This document shows positions 1-9,778 of a stretch of DNA of 64,000 nt, piece after piece (position 1 is the stretch's first letter; the number at the start of each line of letters is the position of its first letter). The stretch spans positions 23,044 through 87,043 of the forward strand of contig CAZKEL010000002.1 in NCBI GenBank assembly GCA_964551815.1, given 5' to 3'. A model generated the notes under the pieces. That model was not told where the DNA came from. It did no database searches and saw only the letters and a list, made by a program, of their open reading frames with translations. The stretch is from D37C17 sp964551815. Lineage in GTDB: Bacteria; Fidelibacterota; Marinisomatia; SCGC-AAA003-L08; D37C17. Position numbers and translations under genes: made by a program.

Positions 1-1027
1 ATACATCACGTACCTTAAACAAAAACCCATTTTTTCCTGAGGTTATAACTTCTCCCATTCCTCCGGTATCAGCAGAAATTACCAGAGTGCCAACTGCCAT
101 AGCTTCCAGAACCGTATTCGCGATTCCTTCAGAAAAACTGGGTTGCAGCAGAATATCTGCTGCTTTGATTTCTTCCAACACCTTTTCGTGAGGCATTCCA
201 TTTATAAGAGAAACTTTTTCCGTTAAGCCAAGATCTTTAATTTGAAAATGTAAATGCTCCCTGTCAACCCCAGATGCTATGATGGTATAATTGAAGGGGA
301 TATCCATTTCCTGAAGCTTTTGCATGGCATCCAGAGCAAAGGTGTAGCCTTTTACCCAATGATGTCTGCCTACAGAAATTATCCTTGTAGTGTTAGACTT
401 AGATTTTACTACTTTGGAATAATGATAAATTATTCTGTCTTGAACTGCAGGATAAATTCTATGAATTTTTTCCCTGGCGGCACCATACTTCTCGCCTGCT
501 TTAGCAAGAGATTCTGATACAGCGTGAAATCCGTCTATGAGAGGGAATATCTTTTTGTAGTCCGCTGCCAGGGTTGGATTAACCAAAGGTGAAATATTAA
601 TGTGAGTGCCTCGAAGACTTACAACTATCTGATATTGTTTAAAATGAATAAGTTCAGGATATAGAACCACTGATTTCGCCCATTGAATATGAAGGATATC
701 CAATCGCCGGGTAAGCATGGGAAGCAAAATGGATAATTGATTAAGGATGGTACCAATATTAACACATCTGCATTTCAGTTTATTGATTATTTGAAAAATT
801 GGGATTCCCATTATTAGCGATTTGAAGATTAGTCCAACCGCTTTTATAAAGCGGGATAGTCTTGTTCTTCCAATATTTTTTATGGTAACAGCAGAATTGG
901 AATATGGATTTTTTTTGGTTCGCATCTTCCCGAACAAAACCACAGAATGATTATTTGATAATTGCCGAATTAAATTATCTACGAAAACAGGGGGAGGAAT
1001 ATCTCCACAAAAAATACCAATTTTCAT
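1..1027 (-). CDS. Glycosyltransferase family 4, C-terminus cut by window edge
   Basis: This is a retaining GT-B glycosyltransferase that would add a sugar from a nucleotide donor to the growing surface glycan on the cytoplasmic side. The reading frame starts at an ATG (1027-1025) whose bases overlap the TGA of the upstream asparagine-synthase-like gene (ATGA), and it stays open to position 1, so the C-terminus lies outside the window. The EX7E donor-binding signature of GT4 enzymes is visible near positions 110-180, with the segment SEGIANTVLEAMA followed by a glycine-rich loop. It is the most downstream gene of the polysaccharide locus seen here. Donor and acceptor cannot be told from sequence. 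Confidence 0.85.
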   Translation of the reverse strand, partial: MKIGIFCGDIPPPVFVDNLIRQLSNNHSVVLFGKMRTKKNPYSNSAVTIKNIGRTRLSRFIKAVGLIFKSLIMGIPIFQIINKLKCRCVNIGTILNQLSILLPMLTRRLDILHIQWAKSVVLYPELIHFKQYQIVVSLRGTHINISPLVNPTLAADYKKIFPLIDGFHAVSESLAKAGEKYGAAREKIHRIYPAVQDRIIYHYSKVVKSKSNTTRIISVGRHHWVKGYTFALDAMQKLQEMDIPFNYTIIASGVDREHLHFQIKDLGLTEKVSLINGMPHEKVLEEIKAADILLQPSFSEGIANTVLEAMAVGTLVISADTGGMGEVITSGKNGFLFKVRDV

Positions 1028-2460
1028 TTTGAATAGTAGAGCCTTGAAAAAACTGATAATGTGAGCAGCATACTCACTGCATGTGCATATTTATGTGGGT
1101 TGGTCTTGAATTTTAAATAATATTTTTTCGTTATAGAAAGGGGAATTAGTTTTTGTAATTCCCTATTTGATAATAGGTGCATTTGCAATTGTTGATCATT
1201 TGAATTACCTAAAAACTGATTTTCCCAGTTTTGCTCAATTAAGGTCTTTTTATTTAATACCTTTATGGTAAAATCTCTTTTTAATTTATTAATAATTCGA
1301 TGAGGAAGATAAGAAACACTATAATATTTTTCGTAGTTCTTTAAATTTAACGGAAAGTATTTTTGCCAGGGAATAGTGGCTAAATCAGGACAATACTTTT
1401 TAATATAGCGAATTTGGATTTTCCTTCCTGACAAGTGCTGCTCCGGTAATCGGCAGATAAAATTACACATTTCATTTGAATAATAGGGTAACACTAACGC
1501 CCCCAGATTTTTAAAAATGTTAAGATTTACACTGGTAAACCTGGGAGCCCAATATAAAGATTTAAATGCACGCATCCTGGAGGATGAATTATCAATTTTT
1601 ATTTCTCTATAGCATTTATCAAATACAGTTTCTATATAGTTTTGAAAGGAATCAGGCAGCCCCCACAATTTCCACAAATCCTCAGCGAGTTCTCTTCCTC
1701 CCTCGTTCGAGAAAGAGTTTACTAAAAATTGAACCTGTTCATCAGTATTTAGATTGGCTATGGAACGGGATACATCAAATAAAACATCTCCCCAATGTCC
1801 TGAAATTATTTTGGGGGTTTTTTCCTGGGTTTTGTTTAAAACTGCCACTTGCCTTGGATGTGTAAAATCTGTTAATAGACCGTTATAAGAAACAAAATTA
1901 TCCAGTTGATTCCAGATATACCCCTTTGGGATAAGGTACGATTTTTGAGGGATTTGAAATAACTTTGAAATCGCCTGTCCAAATTGGAGTTCATCAAATC
2001 CATTCTCAAAACTATAGGACAGGAGATTCAGATTATTATTTTGAACTAAAGGAACCAATAAACTTCTACTGTCTATTCCACCCGAAATGGGCAAAATTAC
2101 CTTTTCACCTGATACTGCTTTAGAAATATGCGATTGAAAAATGGAAGCAAACTCCTCAACTGCATTTGAAAGGGAGAGGTTTTCCGGTGTGTGATTCCAA
2201 TCCCACCATTGGTTTTTAATCGTTATCTTTTTATCAATCATTTCATATTGTGTGGCTGGTGGAATTACTTTAATTTGCCGAAAATAAGTTTTATCCCCAA
2301 ACATAAAACCCAATGCAGAAAACACAGCTATAGATTTGTAATCTAAATCAAAAGAAGAATTTATTTCCCAAGAGGATACAAATTTGGTTTTCTCATTATA
2401 ATAAATGGGAGTAACCGGTAAAATGGGAGTTTTGAATAATTTCTGAGGTGAATCAACCAT
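1024..2460 (-). CDS. Asparagine synthase-like protein lacking the glutaminase nucleophile
   Basis: The C-terminal part is an asparagine-synthase (AANH/PP-loop) domain with the ATP-pyrophosphatase signature SGGIDS at residues 126-131. In polysaccharide loci such proteins are known to amidate uronic acids (the WbpS type), and that is the inferred role here. The N-terminal half is unusual. The protein is 478 residues against about 600 for AsnB, starts MVDSPQ, has no Cys2 and keeps only the tail of the class II glutaminase domain. It therefore probably cannot hydrolyse glutamine itself. It may use free ammonia, pair with another glutaminase, or ligate a different amine. It overlaps the upstream GT4 gene by 8 bases, and its ATG start is clear. 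Confidence 0.8.
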   Translation of the reverse strand: MVDSPQKLFKTPILPVTPIYYNEKTKFVSSWEINSSFDLDYKSIAVFSALGFMFGDKTYFRQIKVIPPATQYEMIDKKITIKNQWWDWNHTPENLSLSNAVEEFASIFQSHISKAVSGEKVILPISGGIDSRSLLVPLVQNNNLNLLSYSFENGFDELQFGQAISKLFQIPQKSYLIPKGYIWNQLDNFVSYNGLLTDFTHPRQVAVLNKTQEKTPKIISGHWGDVLFDVSRSIANLNTDEQVQFLVNSFSNEGGRELAEDLWKLWGLPDSFQNYIETVFDKCYREIKIDNSSSRMRAFKSLYWAPRFTSVNLNIFKNLGALVLPYYSNEMCNFICRLPEQHLSGRKIQIRYIKKYCPDLATIPWQKYFPLNLKNYEKYYSVSYLPHRIINKLKRDFTIKVLNKKTLIEQNWENQFLGNSNDQQLQMHLLSNRELQKLIPLSITKKYYLKFKTNPHKYAHAVSMLLTLSVFSRLYYSK

Positions 2461-3577
2461 GTAATGTTTTTAAATAGAAATCCTGCAATTTTCTCTTTTC
2501 TATCTCTATTGTATAATTTTTTTGAACATGCTTTTCAAATTTTGCGCCTATCCTTTTATTTTCTTCAGGAGATTTTTGCATAAATCTAAGGAGAAGTTTT
2601 TGCAGCTCAGGCACATTTCCAGGAGTAAAAAGAAATTCCGTAAAACCATTTAATTGATCTGTAATTCCGGGGACTGCAGAACCTAAAACTACCTTTCCGT
2701 TTGCCATTGCCTCTAACACGGAAATGGGAGCACCTTCCATTCTCCCCTTATTTAAAGTGGGCTGTATATAAATTTCAGATAAATCAAGATACTGTTTAAC
2801 CTGATTACATTTACCGGTGAAAATAACTTTATCAGCTAAAATCCTCTTTGCATTAACCATAGCTTTTAGCTCTTCACCATATTGGCTTTTATAATCTCCC
2901 ACTACCAGCAATTTCCATTGGTGAAATTTATCTGCAATATTTTCAAATGCTGACAAGAGGATTTCCACTCCCTTCACCGGAACCAGATTTGCAGTGACCA
3001 TGAGGAATCTGTCATGAGAGGTTATTCCCCACTTATTCATCAATACTTCATTGGGATTTGTATTGGTAAATTCAGTTGGCTCTATTCCTATTGGAATTAA
3101 CTCAGTCTTTGAACTTTGGGGATAAAATGCATCCATCATTTGTTGATTCTGGGTGATGATACCGTCAGCTAAATATGATCTGACTTTCCATCCTCGGTAA
3201 GATGGCCCTTTCCAGCTCATATTTTTTTTGGTGAAAATCCATTTTATGCCAGCCATTTTTGCTGCCAACGCTTCAGTATAATCAGAACCGTAGTTATAAC
3301 TATGAATGATATCCGGTGCGATTGATCTGAAAATTTTACTAATCTTATAAGATTCTTTAGACAAAGCAGAATAGGGGCGGCAGGATGATAAAAAGGGAAT
3401 GATATGCACTTTTATACCACTCTGTAAAACCTTTTGAAAATAATCTCCCCGGTTATGGAGACAGGCAATTTCAGGAAGAAAAGTATTTCTGTCCAGCATT
3501 TTGGCAATTGACAGCAATGGAATCTGACTTCCAGCAGAATCAAAGTTGGGAATGGTATATAAAATTTTATATGGCAA
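2453..3577 (-). CDS. Glycosyltransferase family 4
   Basis: This 374-residue cytoplasmic GT-B glycosyltransferase has an N-terminal Rossmann half with the typical glycine/serine-rich loop (NFDSAGSQ, residues 11-18) and a C-terminal donor-binding half. The EX7E motif is at E281-E289, followed by EAMANG. The length is normal for the family. The start is a TTG 16 bases after the stop of the upstream membrane-protein gene. No ATG is available near the conserved N-terminus, and the ribosome site is weak (AGAG). It sits between a membrane protein and the truncated asparagine-synthase-like protein. Sugar specificity is unknown. Confidence 0.85.
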   Translation of the reverse strand: MPYKILYTIPNFDSAGSQIPLLSIAKMLDRNTFLPEIACLHNRGDYFQKVLQSGIKVHIIPFLSSCRPYSALSKESYKISKIFRSIAPDIIHSYNYGSDYTEALAAKMAGIKWIFTKKNMSWKGPSYRGWKVRSYLADGIITQNQQMMDAFYPQSSKTELIPIGIEPTEFTNTNPNEVLMNKWGITSHDRFLMVTANLVPVKGVEILLSAFENIADKFHQWKLLVVGDYKSQYGEELKAMVNAKRILADKVIFTGKCNQVKQYLDLSEIYIQPTLNKGRMEGAPISVLEAMANGKVVLGSAVPGITDQLNGFTEFLFTPGNVPELQKLLLRFMQKSPEENKRIGAKFEKHVQKNYTIEIEKRKLQDFYLKTLHG

Positions 3578-3593
3578 TTGCTCTAAAAAGTTT

Positions 3594-5342
3594 CTAAATC
3601 AGTTCATACACAAAGATTTTATACGGTAAATCATTCATCTCAAAACTTTTCAGAAATTTTAAATATGGAATTTCTAAATTATCTATATTAACCGTTGAAA
3701 ATAGATAATGACAGGGGAGAGATTTCAATTCTCTGAAATTAAATCTTAACTGTGAAATTGAAAAATTATCATATTTTGAAATTATTTTATCTTTGTGATT
3801 CCATTTATTATATAATTCAGAAGAGAAGAGGTAGCATCGACTTCCCCAATTTGTAAATTTAGAATTTAATAAAGAATTTCTTTCTAATTCACCTGAAATA
3901 ACTGACTTTATTTTTCTTTTATGATCCGCACTATATATACTATTATATCCATCTACTGTATAAAATCCATTGTATCTTGGTACAGCAGGATGAAGTCCCA
4001 GGTTACCCACTCTATATGATGATTTATCTTTACCAATATAGGTAGATATTTCAGAAAATAAATCTTCAGAATAGAAGTGATAGGGGGACAATGTATTTGA
4101 ATTGAAGTTAGCGGGCTGTTTATTTAATAGGAGAGAAATATTTGCACGATATCCCCAACTGTTTTTTAAGACGTACCCAAGAGAAGTGATACAGATTAAT
4201 ACTAAAAGGATTTGGCTATATTTGGGATAAATTGGAAAATTGATTTTATTCATTTCATTGATGATTAAGGCAAATAACAACCACCACCATGTAATATTTA
4301 AATATGAGAATCTATAAAATCCAAACTCACTTAAAACAGGAAATAATTCTTTAATAAAATTGAACCCATTCCAATACATGATTTGAGATGAAAATGTAGT
4401 AAATATTATCAAGAGGGGTATTAATAATATTTTATTAGATATATGAATCTTTTTAAAAAGCCAGAAAATAATATAAATAATACACCAAAAAACAATAATG
4501 TGGTGCAAAGATGCCGCATGCGACCATTTCTCTAGGAAAATTCCTGAGACGGATTGTTTAAAAATTTCTGCCAGTGATAAAGGATCAACCAGAAATGAAC
4601 TTCTGTGGCTGATAAATTCATTTTCAAAAAGATGAAAAAACAGAAATTTATAATCTGCGATGATCATACTGAGCATAAAAAGGGAAATGCCGAATAAGAC
4701 ATAATTAAAAATTTTCCCCGATTTAATAAAATATAAAATCCAAAAAATTACTAAAAACGGAAAAATGAAAATTGTACTTAAAACTAAATTGGTAAAGTAG
4801 GGAGCAAAGAATAAAATAATAAGACTTCTATTTTGAAGTTCACCTTTATATAAATTAATCATAGCATAAATGATAAGAGGTGCAATTGTAAAAACAGCCC
4901 CACCGTAGATTGATTTATTTGGAAGAAATGCAAAGGAAAGGCTAATAAATAATGGGAAAATATAATTTCTTGAATTTTTAAAAATATATTTGGATATAAG
5001 AAAATACATACCGGAAAATCCTATAATCAATGTAATTATATGATTAACTAAAATTGCAAATACAGTAGGGAAAAAATAAAATGACAAGGAAGTTATATTT
5101 AAAGGTCCAGGTGTAATTACATTTCTGGGAACAGCTCCACCTAAATATGAAACAACTTTATCATTATTGTTTGAAGATAGAAAAAAGGGGCTTTCAGCAA
5201 GGGTTTTATTCCATGCTAATGGTCCATCGAGTATATCACCAATATTATATAATACAGAATCTCCCAAAATTAAAAATGGGATACAATAAACAAGTATCCC
5301 AATCATGCCCAACCAATAAGTATTTTTAAAACTTAAAATCAC
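3594..5342 (-). CDS. Multi-pass membrane protein, DUF6044/YkoS-like
   Basis: This 582-residue integral membrane protein has roughly eleven hydrophobic segments through residue 400 and a soluble C-terminal part of about 170 residues. The N-terminal arrangement (first helix, then an acidic loop with DILDGPLAWNK, then a GGAVPR motif) resembles the DUF6044/YkoS family by recollection. These are membrane proteins of unknown function often found in cell-surface glycan loci, perhaps GT-C-like. The start is a GTG that overlaps the upstream methyltransferase gene by 17 bases. It could take part in glycan assembly or transfer at the membrane, but no catalytic residue can be named. The family match is uncertain. 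Confidence 0.6.
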   Translation of the reverse strand: MILSFKNTYWLGMIGILVYCIPFLILGDSVLYNIGDILDGPLAWNKTLAESPFFLSSNNNDKVVSYLGGAVPRNVITPGPLNITSLSFYFFPTVFAILVNHIITLIIGFSGMYFLISKYIFKNSRNYIFPLFISLSFAFLPNKSIYGGAVFTIAPLIIYAMINLYKGELQNRSLIILFFAPYFTNLVLSTIFIFPFLVIFWILYFIKSGKIFNYVLFGISLFMLSMIIADYKFLFFHLFENEFISHRSSFLVDPLSLAEIFKQSVSGIFLEKWSHAASLHHIIVFWCIIYIIFWLFKKIHISNKILLIPLLIIFTTFSSQIMYWNGFNFIKELFPVLSEFGFYRFSYLNITWWWLLFALIINEMNKINFPIYPKYSQILLVLICITSLGYVLKNSWGYRANISLLLNKQPANFNSNTLSPYHFYSEDLFSEISTYIGKDKSSYRVGNLGLHPAVPRYNGFYTVDGYNSIYSADHKRKIKSVISGELERNSLLNSKFTNWGSRCYLFSSELYNKWNHKDKIISKYDNFSISQLRFNFRELKSLPCHYLFSTVNIDNLEIPYLKFLKSFEMNDLPYKIFVYELI

Positions 5343-5958
5343 TACAGGATAAAATACAATGATGGTAGGGAACCCTCAATAGATCATTCCCGGTATTTGC
5401 AGTAACTGTCCGGAAAATGGAAGATACCAAATCTATATATTCTTTTTTTGTCCTGATAAATTGTCCCCTGTCTTTAGACACAATATAGTTCCCTATACTA
5501 AAGCGATTACAAATATAGTAGGGGTCAATGGATAATAGTTGACAATTTTTTGATAGGTTTTCTTTTAAAAAAGTAAGATACTCATTTACAGTTTTGTTAT
5601 TCACATGATGAAAAAAACCAATGGCTAATACCAGATCAACATCTTCAATAATACCCGGGTCTAAATTTGATAAATTCCCTAAAATGAAGGTTCCTCTGTG
5701 ACCGTATTTATTTTTTGCAAAATCAATATATTCAGAGGATATATCAACGCCGATATACTTTATCTGATCTGGAAGGAATTGTAAACATGTCCCTGTGCCA
5801 CAACCAATTTCCAATACAGAATTTGGCTTCTTGGGTAAAATATAATTTTCTGTAAAATATCTAACTGTCCCTCCATGCTTTGAGATAATTTTTTGGAAAA
5901 AATTATACCGCTGCGGATGACTTAATATCCACTCTTTGAGGTTAAATTTAGACAGCAT
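5326..5958 (-). CDS. Class I SAM-dependent methyltransferase
   Basis: This Rossmann-fold methyltransferase has motif I (LEIGCGTGT, about residues 49-57), a following acidic residue in GVDIS, and a motif IV-like VLAIGFFHH. I placed the start at the ATG at 5958 (210 residues). The frame is open to a TTG at 5991, but that extension runs into the end of the aminotransferase gene and reads MWIPLRIIYLQ, which is not family-like. It overlaps the aminotransferase by 11 bases. In this locus it probably methylates a sugar hydroxyl or a sugar precursor, but the substrate is unknown. Confidence 0.8.
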   Translation of the reverse strand: MLSKFNLKEWILSHPQRYNFFQKIISKHGGTVRYFTENYILPKKPNSVLEIGCGTGTCLQFLPDQIKYIGVDISSEYIDFAKNKYGHRGTFILGNLSNLDPGIIEDVDLVLAIGFFHHVNNKTVNEYLTFLKENLSKNCQLLSIDPYYICNRFSIGNYIVSKDRGQFIRTKKEYIDLVSSIFRTVTANTGNDLLRVPYHHCILSCSDFKF

Positions 5959-7123
5959 TTGAAGATATATAATCCTTAATGGTATCCACAATAAAGGATT
6001 GGTCTGATTTTTTTAAATCAGAAAATAAAGGTAAAATTATTGAATCGTCCCGAAGTTTCTTACTTTCAGACAATTTATCAAATTCCTGTTTCCCCTGTCC
6101 CGTATGCCAACAATTTGTAGTATATGCTGGTTCTAAATGTGAACACATTATCCCCCTTCTCGTAGCAATCCCTTTATGTAATAAATATTGCATGAGATCT
6201 AATTGATTAATCTTTCCGATGAATTTTATCCAGAAACTCTGCCAGTTGGGATTTAATTTATCTGAAATTTTGGGAGTGGTAACATATTTATACTTATGAA
6301 AAAGAGTAATATAATTTTCTGCTGCTTTTTTTCTCTTTTTAATACTATCAGGTAATTTTTTCAATTGTACTCTTCCCATAGCCGCCTGAATATCTGTCAT
6401 TCTATAATTATAACCTAATTCTGTATAATTCTCAAATTGTACCAAGTCAGCAGCATGTCTGCTAACATCACTAAGTGACATGGCATGATGTCTTAATAAT
6501 CGAACTTTTTCAGCAAGTTGTGGATTTGAAGTGGTGAGCATCCCTCCATCTCCCGTAGTAAGTAATTTTCTGGGGTGAAAGGAGAAACAGGCGATATCTC
6601 CGTGGGGCTTACCGATTTTTTCCCAAACATCATTCATTTTTATTTCACTTCCCACAGCACAAGCAGCGTCTTCAATTATTGGAATAGAGTATTTCTTCCC
6701 GATATTTAAAATAGGCTCTAACTCACAGGGGATTCCTGCTTGATGAACACACAAAATGGCCTTTGTTTTTTCTGAAATAACTCCCTCAATTAAATTAGGA
6801 TTCATATTCCCTGTGGTAGGGTCAATATCTATAAATACGGGTATTGCACCACAATACCGGATACAATTTGCAGTAGCAATAAAACTATGACTTACCGTAA
6901 TAACTTCATGTCCCTCCTCCACTCCAACTACTTTGAGAGCAAGATGTAAAGCAGTGGTACAACTGGAAACTGCTATGGCATGATCGGAACCCACATAACT
7001 ACAAAACTCCTTTTCAAATTCTTCCACTTCGACGCCTTGGGTAACCCACCCTGACTTAATAACTCCTGATATTGCTGCAATTTCTTCATCCCCAATCTCA
7101 GGTTTTATAATAGGAATGTTCAC
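5948..7123 (-). CDS. DegT/DnrJ/EryC1/StrS family sugar aminotransferase
   Basis: This PLP-dependent aminotransferase would convert a keto nucleotide sugar to an amino sugar, usually with glutamate as the amine donor. At 391 residues it is full length. The PLP-binding lysine is K186 in the FSFHPRK motif, followed by TTGDGG, and the aspartate that contacts the pyridine nitrogen is D152 in IIEDAA. The start is a GTG preceded by AAGG, one base after the stop of the epimerase gene, so the two are almost certainly cotranscribed. It probably acts on the product of that dehydrogenase/epimerase. The position aminated (C3 or C4) cannot be told from sequence alone. Confidence 0.9.
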   Translation of the reverse strand: MNIPIIKPEIGDEEIAAISGVIKSGWVTQGVEVEEFEKEFCSYVGSDHAIAVSSCTTALHLALKVVGVEEGHEVITVSHSFIATANCIRYCGAIPVFIDIDPTTGNMNPNLIEGVISEKTKAILCVHQAGIPCELEPILNIGKKYSIPIIEDAACAVGSEIKMNDVWEKIGKPHGDIACFSFHPRKLLTTGDGGMLTTSNPQLAEKVRLLRHHAMSLSDVSRHAADLVQFENYTELGYNYRMTDIQAAMGRVQLKKLPDSIKKRKKAAENYITLFHKYKYVTTPKISDKLNPNWQSFWIKFIGKINQLDLMQYLLHKGIATRRGIMCSHLEPAYTTNCWHTGQGKQEFDKLSESKKLRDDSIILPLFSDLKKSDQSFIVDTIKDYISSNAV

Positions 7124-7124
7124 T

Positions 7125-8111
7125 TTACCTTATCCAATTTTTATCAGAAATTTTCTTTAGGGAATCTTCAGTCAAATCTAGGTTTGTAAAATATCCGATG
7201 GTTTCTGACAACCCCTTCTTTAATCTAATAAATTTTTGTTTTCCAATCAATTGAATCATTTTACTGTTATTAACCCATAATCTTGGTACATCGGCAGGTC
7301 GCTCTTCAAGGTAATTAATTTTTAACTTTTTTCTCTGAAAATGACTTAATAATTCAGTCATTATAGAATTTATACTGATCTCTTCACCTACTCCAACATT
7401 TACAATGGTATTTTTAATTGAAGTATTCTGCATAAATAAATATAAAATTCTTACTGCATCCTGAACGTATAAAAAGTCTCTGGTAAAACTACCATCTCCA
7501 TATATTATGGGATTTTTACCTGAAATTAACTTTACAATTGACCGGGGAATTAATTCTCCTGAATCTCCTTCATAATGAGCCCTGGGACCATAATTATTAA
7601 ATAATCTAATTACTAAGTAATCCAATCCATTGGTGTGATAATTTGCCTGAGTAAAATGTTCACCTGCTAACTTGCCAGCACCATAAATTGTAGTAGGATT
7701 TGTTAACGAAGATTCATCAATGGGAAAGGTAACTGTTTTTCCATATACCTCCGAAGAGGAAATATAGATAAACTTTTTAGCATGACAACTCATAGCCCAA
7801 TGAATTATATTTAAAGTTCCTTCAGCATTTACCCTCTGGTTTTCAATAGGCGAGTGTAGAGAATGTCTGACTCCCAAACAAGCAAGATGGAAAACAACAT
7901 CAATCTTTGTTCCAATTTTTTTCAGTTCATCTGCATTCAAAATATCTATATTATGAAAAGAATAATTATTATACTTTTTTGCACTTTCCAGATTGTTTAA
8001 ACTACCGTTCGCCAAATTATCAATAACAATAACTTCATGCTTGTGTAAAAGTAATAAATCTACAAGGTGTGACCCTATAAAGCCCGCACCTCCAGTAACT
8101 ACAATTTTCAT
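7125..8111 (-). CDS. NAD-dependent epimerase/dehydratase (nucleotide-sugar SDR)
   Basis: This is an extended short-chain dehydrogenase acting on a nucleotide-activated sugar. The NAD-binding motif GGAGFIG is at residues 7-13, and the catalytic pair Y143 and K147 is in YGAGK with an upstream SSS at 118-120. At 328 residues it has the length of UDP-glucose 4-epimerases and 4,6-dehydratases. It resembles the GalE-like or UDP-glucuronate-modifying branch, but I cannot choose between epimerase and dehydratase. It lies between a GT2 gene (2 bases away) and the aminotransferase gene (1 base away), which suggests it makes the keto sugar or the epimer used next door. Confidence 0.88.
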   Translation of the reverse strand: MKIVVTGGAGFIGSHLVDLLLLHKHEVIVIDNLANGSLNNLESAKKYNNYSFHNIDILNADELKKIGTKIDVVFHLACLGVRHSLHSPIENQRVNAEGTLNIIHWAMSCHAKKFIYISSSEVYGKTVTFPIDESSLTNPTTIYGAGKLAGEHFTQANYHTNGLDYLVIRLFNNYGPRAHYEGDSGELIPRSIVKLISGKNPIIYGDGSFTRDFLYVQDAVRILYLFMQNTSIKNTIVNVGVGEEISINSIMTELLSHFQRKKLKINYLEERPADVPRLWVNNSKMIQLIGKQKFIRLKKGLSETIGYFTNLDLTEDSLKKISDKNWIR

Positions 8112-8113
8112 AA

Positions 8114-8827
8114 TTAAAATTTGGTTTTTCTTTTTAGAAAGAAAACAATCATATCATAAAGAGAATGTATCAATATTGTTATTTTACCTGCAGATGCTTT
8201 ACCAGTTGTTCGTGCCTGGTATTCAGACTTCACTTCTTTAATTTTGTACCCTGAATCGAATGCACTGATTAGAAATTCAGGAATCAGAAACCCTGCACTT
8301 CTCGCAGTTGGAGAAATCTTCTGGATTATTTCTCGTTTATAAATTTGAACAAAATTAAAATCACTTAACCTCAAAGGGAAAAACAACCGTAATAAAGATC
8401 TATTTATTAAGGAGACCATTTTTCTGTATAAGGTATATCCTGTATGGTTTTTCCGAGCTAATACAAGAATATCATATTGTTCTAACTCCGGAATTAACTC
8501 AGCTAATCCGTTATAGTCATAAGGTGAATCTGCACCATTATGAATTATGAAATCATTTTGTGCGGACTTTAGACCTAACAGAAGACTTTTTCCTATACCT
8601 AGATTTTTTGTATTGGTAATAACCCTAAGACTGGAAAGTTCATTTGATAGTTTTTTTAATATTTTTGGAGTTTGGTCATTTGATCCATCATCAATTATAA
8701 TTATCTCTGTTTCAGAAAAATAATTATCTACTTTTTGAAATGTATTTCTGACACAATACTCTATAATTTCTTCTTCATTGTAAACGGGTATTACAATTGA
8801 AAGACTATTATTATAGAAATTTTTCAC
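8114..8827 (-). CDS. Glycosyltransferase family 2, polyprenyl-phosphate sugar transferase type
   Basis: This 237-residue GT-A enzyme is of the dolichol-phosphate mannosyltransferase type. The N-terminus has IVIPVYNEEE (11-20), an IDDGS motif (45-49) and an NGADSP segment (97-102) in the place of the usual DXD metal site. There is no long C-terminal membrane domain. Such enzymes load a sugar onto a polyprenyl phosphate carrier at the inner membrane. The GTG start lies inside the last codons of the radical SAM gene, giving a 17-base overlap with GGAG about ten bases upstream. The sugar is unknown. Confidence 0.82.
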   Translation of the reverse strand: MKNFYNNSLSIVIPVYNEEEIIEYCVRNTFQKVDNYFSETEIIIIDDGSNDQTPKILKKLSNELSSLRVITNTKNLGIGKSLLLGLKSAQNDFIIHNGADSPYDYNGLAELIPELEQYDILVLARKNHTGYTLYRKMVSLINRSLLRLFFPLRLSDFNFVQIYKREIIQKISPTARSAGFLIPEFLISAFDSGYKIKEVKSEYQARTTGKASAGKITILIHSLYDMIVFFLKRKTKF

Positions 8828-9776
8828 CTAACATTTTCTCCATTGCGATGAAATAATCATAATCCCAAGTCATTCCCTGCCATTCAGTACAATCTGCACA
8901 ATATTTGTTTTTATGTTGCTCACCATTCAAATGATAATCTCTTAACTTATTAAAGGTTTCTGATTGCCAGACTTCCTGAATAGTATTTTCATCTAAATGT
9001 CCTAATTTTGATTGGTGATGCCAATCGTCTATACAATATTGAATTCCCCCATCATCTGTAACCGTTATTCTTCGCCAAAACAAAGTACACGGCCATCGGT
9101 CAACCTTTTCAAACTTCTGATCTCCTGTTAAATCTGGACCTGTACCACCTGTGGTGGCGGTAGTAGTGTAGTAAGTTCTTACCATTACCTGATCAACTTT
9201 TGAATCCCAATAATTTTTAAAATCTTCAATTTCATGGGATGCATCAGGCTGATCAATAATATTTACCTGGATTTTAATTTTAGGATTCACTTTCTCTTTT
9301 AGTTCATAAATTTGAATAATATTATCATGGATATTGTGGTATGTATCTGGTCTTCCTCCTCTAATTTTGGTAAAGGTTTCCGGCGTGAAAGCATCTAAAC
9401 TGATATTTATTGTGTCCAGTAGATTTTCTTTAATAATCGTTTCAGCCAATTCGCCACTTAAAAGTGTACCGTTAGTAGTGATATTTATTGGATATATCTG
9501 TTTCTTTCTGGCATACTGCATCATAGAAATAAAATCTTTATGCATTAATGGTTCACCATCTGTACCCAAATTTAATATTGGATATTTATGCTCACTCATT
9601 TCATCAATGATTTTAACCCAATGCTCCCAGGATAACATATTACCTCTGTATTCTGGTAATTTGGCAAGTTTGGGCCAATAGCAATGTTGACAGGTCAAGT
9701 TACATACATTGACAATACTAACAATTACCATGGGGGGAAAAATTTCATGTTTAATATCAGAAAATCCATATTTCAT
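8811..9776 (-). CDS. Radical SAM protein with SPASM/twitch-like C-terminus
   Basis: This radical SAM enzyme has the 4Fe-4S-binding CX3CX2C motif at C25, C29 and C32, followed by the GTDGEPL glycine-rich SAM-binding stretch. After residue 220 there is a SPASM-like region: WPC, then DGGIQYC, then a NKYCADC pair, with the IQEVWQSETFNKLR segment common to these domains. SPASM enzymes usually modify peptides or sugars through an auxiliary cluster. In a glycan locus a sugar epimerisation, dehydration or deamination is plausible. It is placed just after a FemAB-like transferase and before a polyprenyl-phosphate GT2. The substrate is unknown. Confidence 0.88.
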   Translation of the reverse strand: MKYGFSDIKHEIFPPMVIVSIVNVCNLTCQHCYWPKLAKLPEYRGNMLSWEHWVKIIDEMSEHKYPILNLGTDGEPLMHKDFISMMQYARKKQIYPINITTNGTLLSGELAETIIKENLLDTINISLDAFTPETFTKIRGGRPDTYHNIHDNIIQIYELKEKVNPKIKIQVNIIDQPDASHEIEDFKNYWDSKVDQVMVRTYYTTTATTGGTGPDLTGDQKFEKVDRWPCTLFWRRITVTDDGGIQYCIDDWHHQSKLGHLDENTIQEVWQSETFNKLRDYHLNGEQHKNKYCADCTEWQGMTWDYDYFIAMEKMLGEKFL

Positions 9777-9778
9777 AC

